Below, one piece after another: positions 34,384-47,093 of a DNA stretch of 64,000 bases. The stretch's first letter is position 1; each line of letters starts with the position of its first letter. The notes beneath the pieces are model-generated. The model ran no database searches, was not told where the DNA came from, and was given only the letters and a program-made list of their open reading frames with translations. The stretch lies in NCBI GenBank assembly GCA_951802195.1, contig OX637625.1:1240001-1304000 (forward strand). Direction: 5' to 3'. The stretch comes from Tausonia pullulans. Its lineage: Eukaryota; Basidiomycota; Tremellomycetes; Cystofilobasidiales; Mrakiaceae. Both the position numbers and the translations under genes were made by a program.

Positions 34384-36295
34384 TCAATACATCTCGTAGC
34401 GCCATCCCAAGTCCACCATCTCCTGTGTGACACCGCGGCGGATGACACGGGCAATCTGATCGGGGTCGCCAGAGTCGAGTTTCTTGTTCTCGTTGAGGAT
34501 GTGCCAACGGTAGACCGTGAGCGTGGCGGCGAAGAGGGCGGCGCAAGCAAGAACTATGTAAAAGTACTATGATTAGCATTCAGATACGTATGCCCAAGAG
34601 CACACCCTTTTACTCACGGGTTCCAAACGCCGTGAAATAGTGCGGGGGGTGGATGTAGACGTAGCTCATCCAGATATTGGAGGTACCACCAATAGCGTTG
34701 ACGAGGGCCGAGGCGGCAGCACGCTTGGAGGTGGGCCGGGCAAGGTGCAGATTGATGGTCTTGTAAAGCAGGATCTGGGGGCCGACCGAGCTGAAAGGCA
34801 GCATCATCATGGCAAAGTAGCGCGCGCCGACGCTAGTGGTAGTCATGGGGATGATGTACATGATGGAGGCGGTGCCGATGAGCACGAGGATGACGGGATA
34901 GATGGTGTTCTTGCGCTGTTTCCGCGGGCAGCGAATCAGCGGAAGCACCTTCTAGGACATCCGGAAGATACTCACGTCTGAGTACCAACTGATGAGGTAG
35001 TACATGAACGCCGCAAAGATGTACGGGGGCGCAGTAAGCACCAAGGTGAGGGTTCGGTTGTAGCCAAGCGATTCGACGATGCTAGGGAAGAAGTTGGCGA
35101 TTGATCCCTGACACTGCGACATCATGTTCATGAAGATGAGCATGTAAAGCTTGGGGTCGGTGAAGGCGTGGGCGAAAGCGCGCAGGGTGGAGACGTCCTC
35201 GGTTCCCTCGGCGGCACCGGACTCGGATTCGATACGCCAGACGGCGAGGTCGCGCTGGATTGGAGTGAGGATCTTGGCATTGTGTGGGTACTCGGGCATG
35301 AAGAAGGCACTGATGGAGCCGATCCCGACGGTGGCGGAGCCCTCACTGTAGAGAGTGCTGGATTAGATACAGTGACTCATGCTGGAATGATTGCATACGG
35401 CCACTCACATGATGAACAACCACTGCCAGCCTTTGAGCCCGTGCAGTCCGTCGAGTTTGAGGACGGCTGCAGCGAAGAGGCCGCCGAAGGCATTACCAAA
35501 CTGCTGGGCAATGTAAAGCCCAGCAAGGCGCTTTCCGAGTTCGGCCTTGGTATACCAGGCAGACAAGTAGTAGACGGCTCCGGGGAAAAAGACGGCCTCG
35601 ACAACACCGAGGCAGGCACGAATGGCAACCAACTGGCTGTAGTTCTTCACGGCGGCGTTGGCGGCAGAGATACAGCCCCAGACAACGACGGCGCAACAAA
35701 TGTCTGGCAGGCACATGGGGAAAGTTAGCGGGTAAGTTGCAGATCGTCAGACTGAGGGGCCTGGCCTACTCACACATTCCGGGGCGGGGGATCTTGGTAA
35801 TGATCAAGTTGGACGGGATCTGGAAGGGCAGGTACCCAACTGGACATAGCAGTAGGCCATTAGCTTTCTAGTCTTGCGTCTGTACCGATACGTCTGTGTC
35901 GACCAAACACATTGACTGACCGAAAAGAATGGACACGGCAGTGGCGAACTGCTGAGTGGTAAGGTTCAGGTCGGTCATGATGCCCTGAACCTTGGCCGCG
36001 CTCAAGTTTTGACGGTCGATGTAATTGAGGATGTAGAGGATTCCAATGACAGGTCTGAAGCCCCGAACTTTCAGTTCTTTGCCTTACGCTGGCGAGATCA
36101 AGTGCACAGTACTCACAAGATGATCGCATCCATCTTGCGGACCAGCGTCCTCGTCATCTTGTCGATCTCTTCTTGGCTGAGATTGCACAAGCTCTCAGGC
36201 TCACGACTCTCTGGGACGGCGGCGACGCTGACATCGAGGATCGGGCCCTTGTCTTCCACGTCCGTGGCAGACTCGTTCTTGACCTCCGAGCTCAT
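34384..36295 (-). CDS. MFS transporter, allantoate permease (Dal5/ACS) family
   Basis: Twelve-helix plasma-membrane importer of organic anions, vitamins or ureides by family. The first exon is 36117-36295; several short introns follow (near 36000-36060, 35720-35840, 35350-35410, 34930-34975, 34560-34615). Early sequence VIGILYILNYIDRQNLSAAKVQGI is the family motif after helix 1. Later blocks are LVAIRACLGVVEAVFFPGAVYYLSAWY, RLAGLYIAQQFGNAFGGLFAA, GWQWLFIIEGSATVGIG and ALVNAIGGTSNIW. The C-terminus is NKKLDSGDPDQIARVIRRG...GWRYEMY, hydrophilic and cytosolic. The stop is at 34384-34386. It diverges from the HpcH/HpaI aldolase across a GATA-rich promoter. The exact substrate cannot be read from sequence. 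Confidence 0.92.
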
Positions 36296-36856
36296 AGTAG
36301 TGTAGATGAATTGAGGGTGAGGCTGGTTATTGCAGGTGTTGAGCACAGTTGTGGTGTTTGGAATTGAACCTCAACTGCTGAGATGCGTTCTGGGCTTTAT
36401 ATGTTTGCTCCTTTGTCCAATGGCGACGCTATCATCTCGTGACTTGATGGTGATAACATGGACATTCAGGTCTGTGCCCAGTGAACAGTGGTCTCGCCAG
36501 CTCTCCAGAGGAGCTCCTCCTCCGGCCTTCCGGTCCGATAACGGCGCGACGCGGCGGAACGCGGTGACTCCGGGTTTAACTCTGAAGTGCGATAACTCCA
36601 TCCCTACTCTGCGATCGAAGCCTGCTCCTCCCTGAGTGCAAATCCTGGATCTGTTCTGAGTCCTGGTGAGGGAGGAGCAGGTGTAAAGGCAAGGCTTGTC
36701 GCCACGAGGCTGCCGAGAATGGATATCTCAACATGATGGAGTAGAGCACAATTCTCAACATCGTTCTTAAAAGAGCTATACTCACGACGATCTTGACGTC
36801 CTTGCTCCAACCTATCACACACACCCCACAACTTGCACGCCTCGCCACACGCCAGC
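36296..36856. promoter_or_regulatory. Bidirectional promoter with three GATAAC motifs
   Basis: 561 bp between the transporter and aldolase start codons. GATAAC occurs at 36452, 36537 and 36591, all on the plus strand within 140 bp. Such clusters are typical targets of GATA factors that relieve nitrogen repression. CGG/CCG-containing stretches at 36521-36572 could bind a zinc-cluster regulator. Both inferences need binding or expression data. Confidence 0.45.
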
Positions 36857-37850
36857 ATGTCCTTCCCTACCGCCCACACCACGACCATCTCCAACCCTCG
36901 TCTCAAGGTTCTCAACAAGCTCAAAGCGGGAGAGTTTCCCTTGATGACCTTTATGGCCATCCCCTCGGTCCGCCACGCCCAGATCGTCGCCCTGACCGGA
37001 CTCGATGTGAGTGAAGCGCTTGGGGGTAACATATGTCGCATTTGAGCTGAACCTCTACACCATACAGGGAATCATCATTGACTGTGAACATGGTCATATT
37101 GGCGACGACTCGATGCACAACTCCGTCGCTGCCATTTCTGCCCTCGGCGTCAGCCCCATCATCCGTATCCGCGGAACTGCTCCAGATATCATAAAGCGCG
37201 CCCTAGACACCGGTGCACAGTGAGTACAGCCCGTGTGTAGGGCTCGGAAACTTGAACTAACGTGTCGTTTCTTCCCAGCGGCATCATGATCCCCCAGATC
37301 AACACCGCCGAAGAGGCCGAGCAGGTCGTACGGTACTCGAAATTCCCCCCTCAAGGTCTGCGTGGTCAGGGTTCCGCGTTCCCCGCCATCGGTCACGGCC
37401 TCACGACTCCCGAATACATGCTTTCCGGAAACCAAACTATCCTCACCATGGTCCAGATTGAGACTGTTGCCGGTCTGGAGAACGTTGAGGCAATCTGCGC
37501 TGTGCCTGGTGTAGGTGAGTAAAGTCCGCTCGAACTTCCTTGGATCTCAGCCCAGTGTGCTCATTCCTCAGCGCTACTCATTAGATCTCGTATTCATCGG
37601 CCCCAACGACCTCGCACAATCGCTACTTGGCTATGTTCCTGCTCGCGGCGATGAGCCTGAGTTTGTGGCCGCAATCGACAAGATTGCAGCAGCAGCTAAG
37701 AAGCATGGCAAGTGGTCCGGCCGGCTGGTCAACAACGGAGGCCTGGCCAAGGACGCAAAAGCGACATTCGACACGGTCGCTATCACGGGTGACACCAAGG
37801 CGATTCAAAACTGGTACATTGCCGAGCTCGACGTGGCCCGCTCAACATGA
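36857..37850 (+). CDS. HpcH/HpaI-type aldolase
   Basis: Class II metal-dependent retro-aldol enzyme that usually releases pyruvate or a related 2-oxo acid from hydroxy-oxo-diacids. Four exons: 36857-37006, 37068-37219, 37279-37514, 37585-37850; 267 aa, the usual length. Motifs: FMAIPSVRHAQIVALTGLDGIIIDCEHG (family D-x-E-H block), PIIRIRG, GAHGIMIPQINTAEEAE, MVQIETVAGLENVEAI with the metal-binding Glu, and VDLVFIGPNDLAQSLG with the metal-binding Asp. All key residues appear intact. It shares a promoter with the transporter, which suggests it acts on the imported compound or its oxidation product. Confidence 0.93.
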
Positions 37851-38079
37851 TGATATATAGCGGATATTATAGCATGGATTATAGCATGAACGTGGCGATA
37901 TAAATTCATGACCAATACTGACCAAACTACATGATGTCCGACTAAAGCGAGGCAACCAGAGCTTCTCCGTCCGAAGCATACTGTTCCAAAGACATCCACT
38001 GATGGAGAGTCGTGGAACAGGAGACCACAACACACCTAAAAGAGTTCCTTGAGCGGCCTTAAAATTGGGAAATAGTGAG

Positions 38080-38710
38080 AAATGGTCAGGTCCAGCTCAT
38101 TGTCAGATGCTGAAAGGATGAGAGGGGAATGAGCGAGAGGAAACGTGACGGACCTCTGCACTGGCGTCGGGAGACTTCGGATGTACTCGACGAGCTGAAC
38201 ATGACTTGTTGGGAGACGATGGTTGAACCTGGTGGTAGTCATCCGTTCGATCTCAGGAGTAATTGTCCCTGTGAGTGGAGAATAGAGGACAGCATGAGGA
38301 GCGTAGGCGAGAAGCGTGATCGACGGCAAGGAGAAACGATAGAAGCGGGAGAGAGACGCAAAATAATAATGGATCAAGAGACAGAAGGACGTACTCTTCC
38401 AAGGTCAAGAAGCCATGATCCAGTAGCAAGCTGATAGTCGGTCGATCCCTCTCGTCCCTTCCGTGACAAGCTCTCACGACATCTGTAGCTAACAGATCAA
38501 CCATACTCTCCAGCTCCCGCTCTTCCACTTTTCTCGGAGTTTCTCCCGGTTTAGGAGGAGGTAAACGGGGCGTCAAAATAAGTAGATTGTCGACTTGGTG
38601 GGAAGGGAAGCAGATATCTTTCAGTTTGGCGAGGTGGGTGGTGATACGGGAGAAAGGGAAGTGACCGTAGATCATTCGGTACATGGTACAGCGAAAGACT
38701 TGCAAGACAT
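38080..38710 (-). pseudogene. Mps1/TTK-like kinase C-lobe fragment, probably decayed
   Basis: On the minus strand, about 38380-38705 translates to CTMYRMIYGHFPFSRITTHLAKLKDI, then VVRACHGRDERDRPTISLLLDHGFL. These match the end of Mps1/TTK-type kinase domains (subdomain IX to XI). The expected upstream W-S-L-G of subdomain IX is replaced by unrelated residues. I found no ATP-binding loop, HRD or DFG block in the 1.3 kb upstream. A second open stretch (38040-38290) may be its C-terminus. It is either a dead partial copy or a very diverged gene. Confidence 0.45.
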
Positions 38711-40093
38711 TTTATCAGAGGCTGAAAGAGTCTTATTTGTTTTAGAAGTAGATAGATGATGACCGTTTGAAAGTCGAGCGAAATGAGCTTGGTGATCAAT
38801 CCAAATCAAATTAAGAAGTCCGGACCTCGCCAACAACGACAGTCGCACCTCATTCACAGGATTCGATGGCTAATTAGACCACAAAATGCATTTCCTATAC
38901 CTGTGCGCTTTTCAAGATACATCCTTCAGCTTTCCGGCCGCCCACATGAACATTCGCCAAGCTACCGATCGTTGAAATTAGATATCTACAGCTCCCTCGC
39001 AACTCGCCCAAGCGATTGACTTCTCTCGATCCCCAAAGCAGGGAGATGATTTGTTTGTATAAGCTTCAAGTTGCTGTATGCTTGAAGGTGGTGGGATTAT
39101 CAAAGATCCCCTTTCTGGCTTCGTATGATAGTCATGCAGAACGCAAACATCTTCAACTTGCCTGAGAATTACATCATGAAGTACTGTACGTCTTCTGGCC
39201 CCTCCCAATGACCTCATTAGCTTCTTGGAAGTTCTTCTTGTTGACAATTATCAGTTTGGAAGATGCGCAGCAGATCTCTATCATTCATTGACGTGCAAGT
39301 ATCGTCTGTCGCTGAGGAGACTTCATCGGGCAAGATCATTGGCTACGTATGAGCGAAGATGTCCGGCTTCCCTTCCCTTGGTCTACTCTCCCTCTTAGAT
39401 TCAAGTCGGAAACTGTTATTTTACATTCAAAGGCTGACCAAATTCCATCTTTTCATCTTCAGGGACGAAGACTCAGCTGAACCTCACGGGCACGTCACCT
39501 CAAATTCCGTTTTTCGAGCCCATCGTCGTCTAGGTCTCGCCAATGAACTGATGCGTCAATCTCAGATTGATGCGGCGTTAGTTTATCGAGCCGAGCACTG
39601 CAATCTTCCTGTCAGAAAGACGAACAGAGCAGCTATCAGACTTCACAGGAAGAGTCTATGATACAAAGTTCACGAAGTCGAGGTGGGATACTGTAAGTCC
39701 ATTTCAGTTTTCGTCAAGTTATTGGGTTCTGGAGCAAGTTAATGAATTCGGTAGAGGACGAAGAGAAGCAAAAACCTTGATCCTAGAGTGCAGGCCCCAT
39801 GAAATGCTGAGCTCGCTTGGTCTTCCATTTTACCATTGATACTGACAAGGAAGATGCGCACGGGATGCGACTTGAGTTGACACTTGACGACAGTTGATGA
39901 TCTTTCCTCACGATTATCAAGGGACCATCGATATTCGCTGATCTGCAACAAAATTTAAACAATACTGATGAATAATCCAAGGAACAAACCCCTACTGAGA
40001 CCTTTCCAATCTGAGACTGGGGTACCCTTTTCGATCAGACAGTAAGTCTATGGGTAGTTGAACACTCTACACCAGAACTCCAGAAACACTCGT
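38711..40093. other. AT-richer region, no gene recognised
   Basis: About 1.4 kb with short frames only. Base composition is visibly more AT-rich than the flanking blocks. No motif, tRNA or repeat was identified. Parts may be decayed sequence linked to the kinase fragment. Confidence 0.4.
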
Positions 40094-42021
<1,928 letters not shown>

Positions 42022-42700
42022 GACAGCTGATTCTGGAGGGGTAGCGAGGGAGAAGATGACTCTATTGTCACAGGCTGAAGCGCTAGCTGATGGCGGGTGA
42101 AAAGAGATGGGGAGAGAGTTGGTTGAAAAGGTCCTAGGTGTTGGATACTCAGATCAGCCCCGGGTTTACTCCCGATGGGTGGGGGACTCGGCCTCACAAA
42201 TTAGACGCTGGACCGCTAGAGGCAGATAAGGGAAGACATGACATTTGTCTATGCTCTATATATTGGATCTTGGGGAAGTCAGGAGGAGTTCTACCGCCAG
42301 CGAATGAAAGGCCATGTTCTGAGACAAGGAGAAGCTAGGATAAATAATCAGTAAGAAAGCTTGAATAATGGAAGAGAACCGTAACATTACTCATGCTGAG
42401 GAGTACTCTGAGCCTCTTCCCTATGAGTGAAACTCCAAGGAGGGGAGGAGAGATAAGGGAAAGCCCCAGTTGAAATGGACGATGGTCCGTTGATCGGCCG
42501 CAGTTGAGCGAGAGCCAAGAAATATGAGAGAGATAAGAGGGATGGGATGTTGATGCTCGAGTAGGGAAGAGAATGACATTGATAACTGAAATGTGAGGGA
42601 AACAAGGAGGTAGGAGATGTTTGTTACCGATAAAGCGGGAGGAAGAGGAGCAAAGACGCAACCGAGCAGCTCCTTCAATATCAAATCTTGATCACAACTT
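42022..42700. promoter_or_regulatory. Asparaginase 5' region with several GATAA motifs
   Basis: The plus strand shows GATAAG near 42224, 42448 and 42532, with GATAA also near 42338 and 42629. Spacing is irregular over 400 bp. This density is suggestive of GATA-factor control of the asparaginase gene, but is not proof. The rest, to 43400, holds no supportable gene. Confidence 0.4.
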
Positions 42701-43400
42701 CCCTTTCCTGTCTTGCCATTGACATCAACCCGCCATCTTGAAAGACGTGATCTCCTACGCTGGCCCAAGCTCATGTTTCTTTTTACCGTACCTGTGGTTC
42801 TAAATGGTCTAATAACGATCACAATATCTAAAGTTGGCTGATCGTTCCTGGATCAGCACGAGAACGGGCCGTCCCTGACTTCCTCGATCTCTCGTCCCGC
42901 TTCCAGAATGTCCGCATCGCGCTACACCTCCCGCTGAACTACCACTGCCCTCACCTTAGCCAAGACTGCCACTCTTCCAAGAACTCCCGAATTCCTTCCT
43001 TTTCGCAAAATCTTTCTCCTCCTCTCTAACAGCTCCATCCGCTCTTTCTCCGGCTCTCTCTTCTAAGATTACGACGAAAGCTAAACGCGACATGCTCCCC
43101 TGTATCCCAGATTCCCTTTTATTCAGCATACTATCAACAGACATAATACAAAGAGCAACAGTTCCCGAGCAGGCTGAGGGGCATTGGGATTGAGCGGAGA
43201 TCTCGGACTGGACGAGTTTGAAGAGTTCCGGGCAATAGATTTTCCAAGAAATAGATATTCCGACAGCATCGGCAGGTATTACTGTGTACGCCACTGCATT
43301 GCATGACCTCGCCCAGCGTTGGAGGTGGCAAAAGGGAATGAACAACTCGCAGACAAGTTGTTCAAAGGCTTCGGTGTCACGTCTCGGGATGAAGACCTGA

Positions 43401-43484
43401 TGCCTCGACCCAGATTCGAACTGGGGTCGCAAGATCGCATAGGTCATATGAGACTTGAGTCATAACCAACTAAACTATCGAGGC
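43401..43484 (-). tRNA. tRNA-Met(CAT), elongator type, with 11-nt intron
   Basis: Eighty-four nt; acceptor GCCTCGA with TCGAGGC, discriminator A. The loop contains CTCATA with anticodon CAT, interrupted after position 37 by about 11 nt. T arm CCCAG-TTCGAAT-CTGGG. The G1-C72 pair favours elongator over initiator. Confidence 0.88.
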
Positions 43485-43789
43485 ATGCCGTCGTCCAACA
43501 GACAGAGAGACACCAACAGGTGACATCCACGCGCCTGCCGCCCAACCCATCCCAGCCTCTCTTTCCCGCCACACGTTTGTATTTTCATTTCGCGCTTGTC
43601 TTCGTCACGTCCAAGGGACAGTCCCCTGGCAGTACACTTCGTCTCCGAGTCAACATCGCGTGTTGTCTCCGACTCGAGACCTCTTACCGTCTCCGACCCA
43701 AGATCGCTTGTTGTCTCTGACTCTCCGATACCTCGGACGAGGGCGCTGACGGCGAGAGAGGCATCCGCCGGCTGCTCGCGCGGCGCACC

Positions 43790-43900
43790 TTTTTCTTTGT
43801 ATTTAAGTCATGAGTTACGTATAGAACGAGGTAACCCTATGAGAGATGGTGGTTCATAGCTAGATAGAAGGAGAGCGAGAATGAAAGTAGGGGTGAAAGG
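43790..43900 (-). mobile_element. 3' end of the tRNA-associated LINE-like retroelement, copy 3
   Basis: Read on the minus strand, this segment matches the 3' end of the element ending at 47093: TTTCATTCTCGCTCTCC, CTATCTAGCTA, ATCTCTCATAG, TACCTCG and CATGACTTAA, then an A-rich tail (T-run at 43790-43794 on the plus strand). It lies about 70 bp upstream of tRNA-Ala(AGC), with its tail pointing away. Confidence 0.75.
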
Positions 43901-43969
43901 AAACGGCGCGCCCCTGACGGACGATGAACGACCTCCTCCCACGGCGCAGACTGCACATAAAAACCACTT

Positions 43970-44042
43970 GGGGATTTAGCTCAGTTGGTAGAGCGTACGC
44001 TTAGCATGTGTAAGGTCATGAGTTCAACTCTTATAGTCTCCA
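43970..44042 (+). tRNA. tRNA-Ala(AGC), second copy
   Basis: Seventy-three nt, identical to 30956-31028. Followed by a T7 run at about 44078-44084. A retroelement tail lies in its 5' flank. Confidence 0.95.
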
Positions 44043-44532
44043 AGACAGTGTCACTTCTTCGTTGAGGAACGCAATCCTTTTTTTGCCCCGCTGCCTTCTG
44101 CTCTGCCCTTGGCAGGCCTGCAACGCCTCATCTCCACGGACAGTGCGAGCTTGGCCCGGCCAGCAGCGGGCGTGCAGTCGGCCGGGAAGCAGGGCGCGAC
44201 TGACCCATGCTTGGGGTGCCGACGGGACTTCGAGCAGAGCTCGTGTCGGCTGATCGATCGACCAGCTTGCAGTGGATCGACCAGCTTGGGACTAGCCAGC
44301 TCGCAGTAGACTGGATCCTCGCTTCGGTCTGCGGGCACCCGTGCGGGTCCCGGGTCAAGCAGACTGCTTCCTGCGCAGGGAACGTGGGTGCTGGGCCACG
44401 GTCAGACGGACACATTCTTGATGAGGTGCAGAGAAGCGGGCGGGACGAGGGCGCGCCGATGATAGATATGGACGATCACATCTGCCCACGTCCAGCAAAA
44501 GGTGAGGCGGACTTCAGGCTTGAAGTCTGAGG

Positions 44533-44600
44533 TCACACCAAACACACACCAAACACACACCAAACACACACCAAACACACACCAAACACACACCAAAAAA
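44533..44600 (+). repeat. 11-bp tandem repeat (ACCAAACACAC)n
   Basis: About six tandem units of an 11-bp motif, ending in a run of six A that may serve as the terminator of the adjacent tRNA-Val on the minus strand. Confidence 0.9.
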
Positions 44601-44602
44601 CA

Positions 44603-44674
44603 TATCAGGACCGGGAATTGAACCCGGGTCTAGGCGGTGTTAACACCTTGTACTAACCATTATACGATCCCGAC
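44603..44674 (-). tRNA. tRNA-Val(AAC)
   Basis: Seventy-two nt; acceptor GTCGGGA with TCCTGAT (two G-T pairs). Anticodon loop TTAACAC closed by AGGTG/CGCCT, anticodon AAC. T arm CCGGG-TTCAATT-CCCGG. Confidence 0.9.
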
Positions 44675-44877
44675 GAGTGCTTTTAGTGACAGCCTTGCTT
44701 GCACGCGCACCCAGAACGGCACAACTCTTCTCCGCCCCGCCGTTCATCGACGCCGCCCCTAGTGACCGACCGCCTGCAAGAACCGGAGCCATCCAGACAG
44801 CCTGCAGATCACACTGCATGTCCCGACCAGCCACGAGATCCCTCACAGCATCGAGGATCCCGGCAAAAGGAAACATT

Positions 44878-44977
44878 AGCCCCACGGGGGGGTCGAACCC
44901 CCAACCTTCAGATCACCAGTGACGATGATAGCATCCTGCCTAAGAGTCTGACGCTCTACCGATTGAGCTAGCAGGGC
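44878..44977 (-). tRNA. tRNA-Lys(CTT) with about 27-nt intron
   Basis: One hundred nt; acceptor GCCCTGC with GTGGGGC, D arm GCTC-AATCGGTA-GAGC. Anticodon loop begins CTCTTA (anticodon CTT), then an intron of about 27 nt. Anticodon stem TCAGA/TCTGA. A4 run outside as terminator. Confidence 0.9.
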
Positions 44978-45259
44978 GCGCTCAGACGAAGCAGCCGAAG
45001 CATCCCTCGTTCCATGGACGCTCGTCGCCCAGGCCACCCCAAACCTGACGATGCTGTCGCTCTCCTGTTTTTGAAAACATTTGAAGACAAAACAAAAGCT
45101 CTAGCATCGGCTCTCGCAGCCCCTTCAGCCGTAGTGGACTGGACGGACCCTTCCTGCGTTCGTCCTGCATTTGTCTGACGCCCCGACGCCATTGAGCGGT
45201 CGGTCCTCCAGCTGACGCTGGCCACGCCGGGAGAACCGCAGGACGGAGCAAAAGAGACA

Positions 45260-45353
45260 TGATCGGAATGGGATTCGAACCCATGCCCGTGAAGACTAGC
45301 GAGTTCATAGAAGAACCTTAAGCTAGCGCCTTAGACCGCTCGGCCATCCGACC
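45260..45353 (-). tRNA. tRNA-Leu(AAG) with short intron
   Basis: Ninety-four nt; acceptor GGTCGGA with TCCGATC, discriminator A. Anticodon stem CTAGC/GCTAG; anticodon AAG followed by a short intron. Variable arm TCTTCACGGGC. The retroelement with ORF1 begins within about 130 bp of its 5' end. Confidence 0.9.
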
Positions 45354-47093
45354 GTGTGCTGTATGGATGGCAGGGCGAGCCCGCCAGCAGGTCGTTCGGT
45401 CTTCCTCCTCCTCCCCCGCACCACAACCCACCACAACCACCACCACAACCACCACCAGGTCAACCCAGATCACCCTACCATATGCCTAGTGACTCAGCCC
45501 TCAAGCGACCCCATGGAGCTCTCAGGGCTCCCGAGGATCCCCTAGACCCTCCCTCTCCAGCACAGCGAAAGAGTGGATCGGACGAGGCGGCCATCGCCGT
45601 CCAAGACACGGCGACCAACACGCCCTCTCGCATCGACGAACGTCCCAACACGCCCGTCAACAAACCCACCCTCGGCTCTCCTTCTCATCCGACCAGTCCT
45701 AGTGACCCTAGCTCCCCTGCCCATCCCAGTAACCCTGTCAAGCCTACAGAAGCTACCGAGGCTACCGATAGCACCCACCTTACTACTTCTACTCCCGACC
45801 CTACCACGCCCCACAACCACATCAGCCCCACGGCCCCCCTCTCTTCTCCCTCCCCTCTCCGCCGTACCCCTGCAACCACCTCGACTGGCCGTGTCACTCT
45901 GTCGAGCTCAGCCATTAGCGACCTCAATGCCGCTCCATCCCTCACGTCTGAAGGGGCGCATCTCACACCGTCTCGCTTCACAGGCGAGACTTTCTCTCAA
46001 CAACCTCTCTTCGTCCTCGGCGCCGCGTCGCCCGCGCCGGCGACCTCGGCCAACACCCGCGCCGCCGCGAAGTCGCAGCCGAACGCCATCGGCCGCTCAC
46101 ATGCGAAAACCGCCAGACAGGCTTTTCCTACAACTTCAGCTGCGACGCAACGTGACTCGTCTGGCACCCAGCCCCGGTTCGCCTTCGTCTTCGGAGCCGC
46201 TCAACAACCTCCGCAGGCTACTACCCCAATCGCCCCAGCCTTGGCTGTCAATCGCGGGAACTGTCTAGCCATCTCCGTCCCTCGAGATACCACCCCCCTC
46301 GAGATCGCGATCGCAATTGCCAAGTGCGACGAACGGCTGCCTGGCCTGACCCGTCCTTTCAGAGACCCTAGAGGCAGAATGCTCATCCAAGTCGACCCTC
46401 GAGAAAACGCTCAAGATATCCTGATCCAACTACAGTCCCTCCCGCTGAATGTGAGAGGCGTGAAGCCTCAGATCCACGCGTGCTACAATACCCAAACCCC
46501 AAACAAGCTCCTGCAGGAAGGCCTGCTGGAGAACTTCGAACACGCCGACGGAGTGGAGGAGGAGTTTCGCAAACAAGTAGAAGCCTCCGGAGACAGTGTC
46601 ATCATTTTCCAGCGTCAATTTCATCCCCGCTTACCCGGCGTCCCAACTGACCGGGTCAGAGTCCTGCTCGATATTTCTGGCTCCAAGACGATGCCAAGGG
46701 CAAATGCCTTCTATCAACAGTTACCCGACTGGGTCAACCGCTATGTTATCTTCAAACCTGTCCAGGCTGGCTCTGCTGCGACAAGCTTGATGTAGCTGGT
46801 CACCTTGATATGTCCTTTTAGATCTCCCTTACCCCCTTTCCCCTCTTACCCCTCATACCTTTTACATAATTCACCTTTCATCTTTCATCATTCATATTTC
46901 AACTTTCATCTCCACTCAACGCTCTTTCCCATGGACATATCACCTTTTCTAATGGGCCTATGTCCATACCCGTCTTTGCCTTCCTTCCACCTCTACTTTC
47001 GTTTTCGCTCTCCCTCTATCTAGCTACGATCGCCATCTCTCATAGAACTACCTCGCCACATACGCATAACTTATGACTTAACACAAAAAAAAA
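45354..47093 (+). mobile_element. LINE-like retroelement copy with ORF1-like gene and A-rich tail (non-autonomous)
   Basis: The segment runs from the tRNA-Leu 5' flank to a run of nine A at 47085-47093. It contains one long ORF and about 290 bp of 3' sequence shared with two other copies in the window. No reverse transcriptase or endonuclease ORF follows, so this copy cannot move unaided. The 5' boundary is uncertain (45354-45481). A Tad-like non-LTR family is the best guess. Confidence 0.6.
45482..46795 (+). CDS. Retroelement ORF1-like protein (437 aa, single exon)
   Basis: The only long intronless ORF in the window. The first 230 residues are Pro/Ser/Thr-rich and disordered. Residues about 270-430 form a compact region: NCLAISVPRDTTPLEIAIAI, RPFRDPRGRMLIQVDP, EEEFRKQVEASGD, IIFQRQFHPRL, DRVRVLLDISGSKTMPRANAF, WVNRYVIFKP. 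This layout recalls ORF1 of Tad-type fungal LINEs, where a nucleic-acid-binding domain precedes CCHC zinc knuckles. No CCHC knuckle is present before the stop. The frame is open further upstream to 45356, but the ATG at 45482 is preferred because upstream residues are a simple ACC/CAC repeat. It sits in the retroelement that abuts tRNA-Leu. Confidence 0.6.
   Translation: MPSDSALKRPHGALRAPEDPLDPPSPAQRKSGSDEAAIAVQDTATNTPSRIDERPNTPVNKPTLGSPSHPTSPSDPSSPAHPSNPVKPTEATEATDSTHLTTSTPDPTTPHNHISPTAPLSSPSPLRRTPATTSTGRVTLSSSAISDLNAAPSLTSEGAHLTPSRFTGETFSQQPLFVLGAASPAPATSANTRAAAKSQPNAIGRSHAKTARQAFPTTSAATQRDSSGTQPRFAFVFGAAQQPPQATTPIAPALAVNRGNCLAISVPRDTTPLEIAIAIAKCDERLPGLTRPFRDPRGRMLIQVDPRENAQDILIQLQSLPLNVRGVKPQIHACYNTQTPNKLLQEGLLENFEHADGVEEEFRKQVEASGDSVIIFQRQFHPRLPGVPTDRVRVLLDISGSKTMPRANAFYQQLPDWVNRYVIFKPVQAGSAATSLM

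Noticed and set aside
34978-35346. Separate small frames on both strands
   Set aside because: All are shadows of the MFS transporter exons.
43650-43725. Imperfect tandem copies of a GTCTCCGACTC-type unit
   Set aside because: Only two to three diverged units; no array structure, not CRISPR-like.
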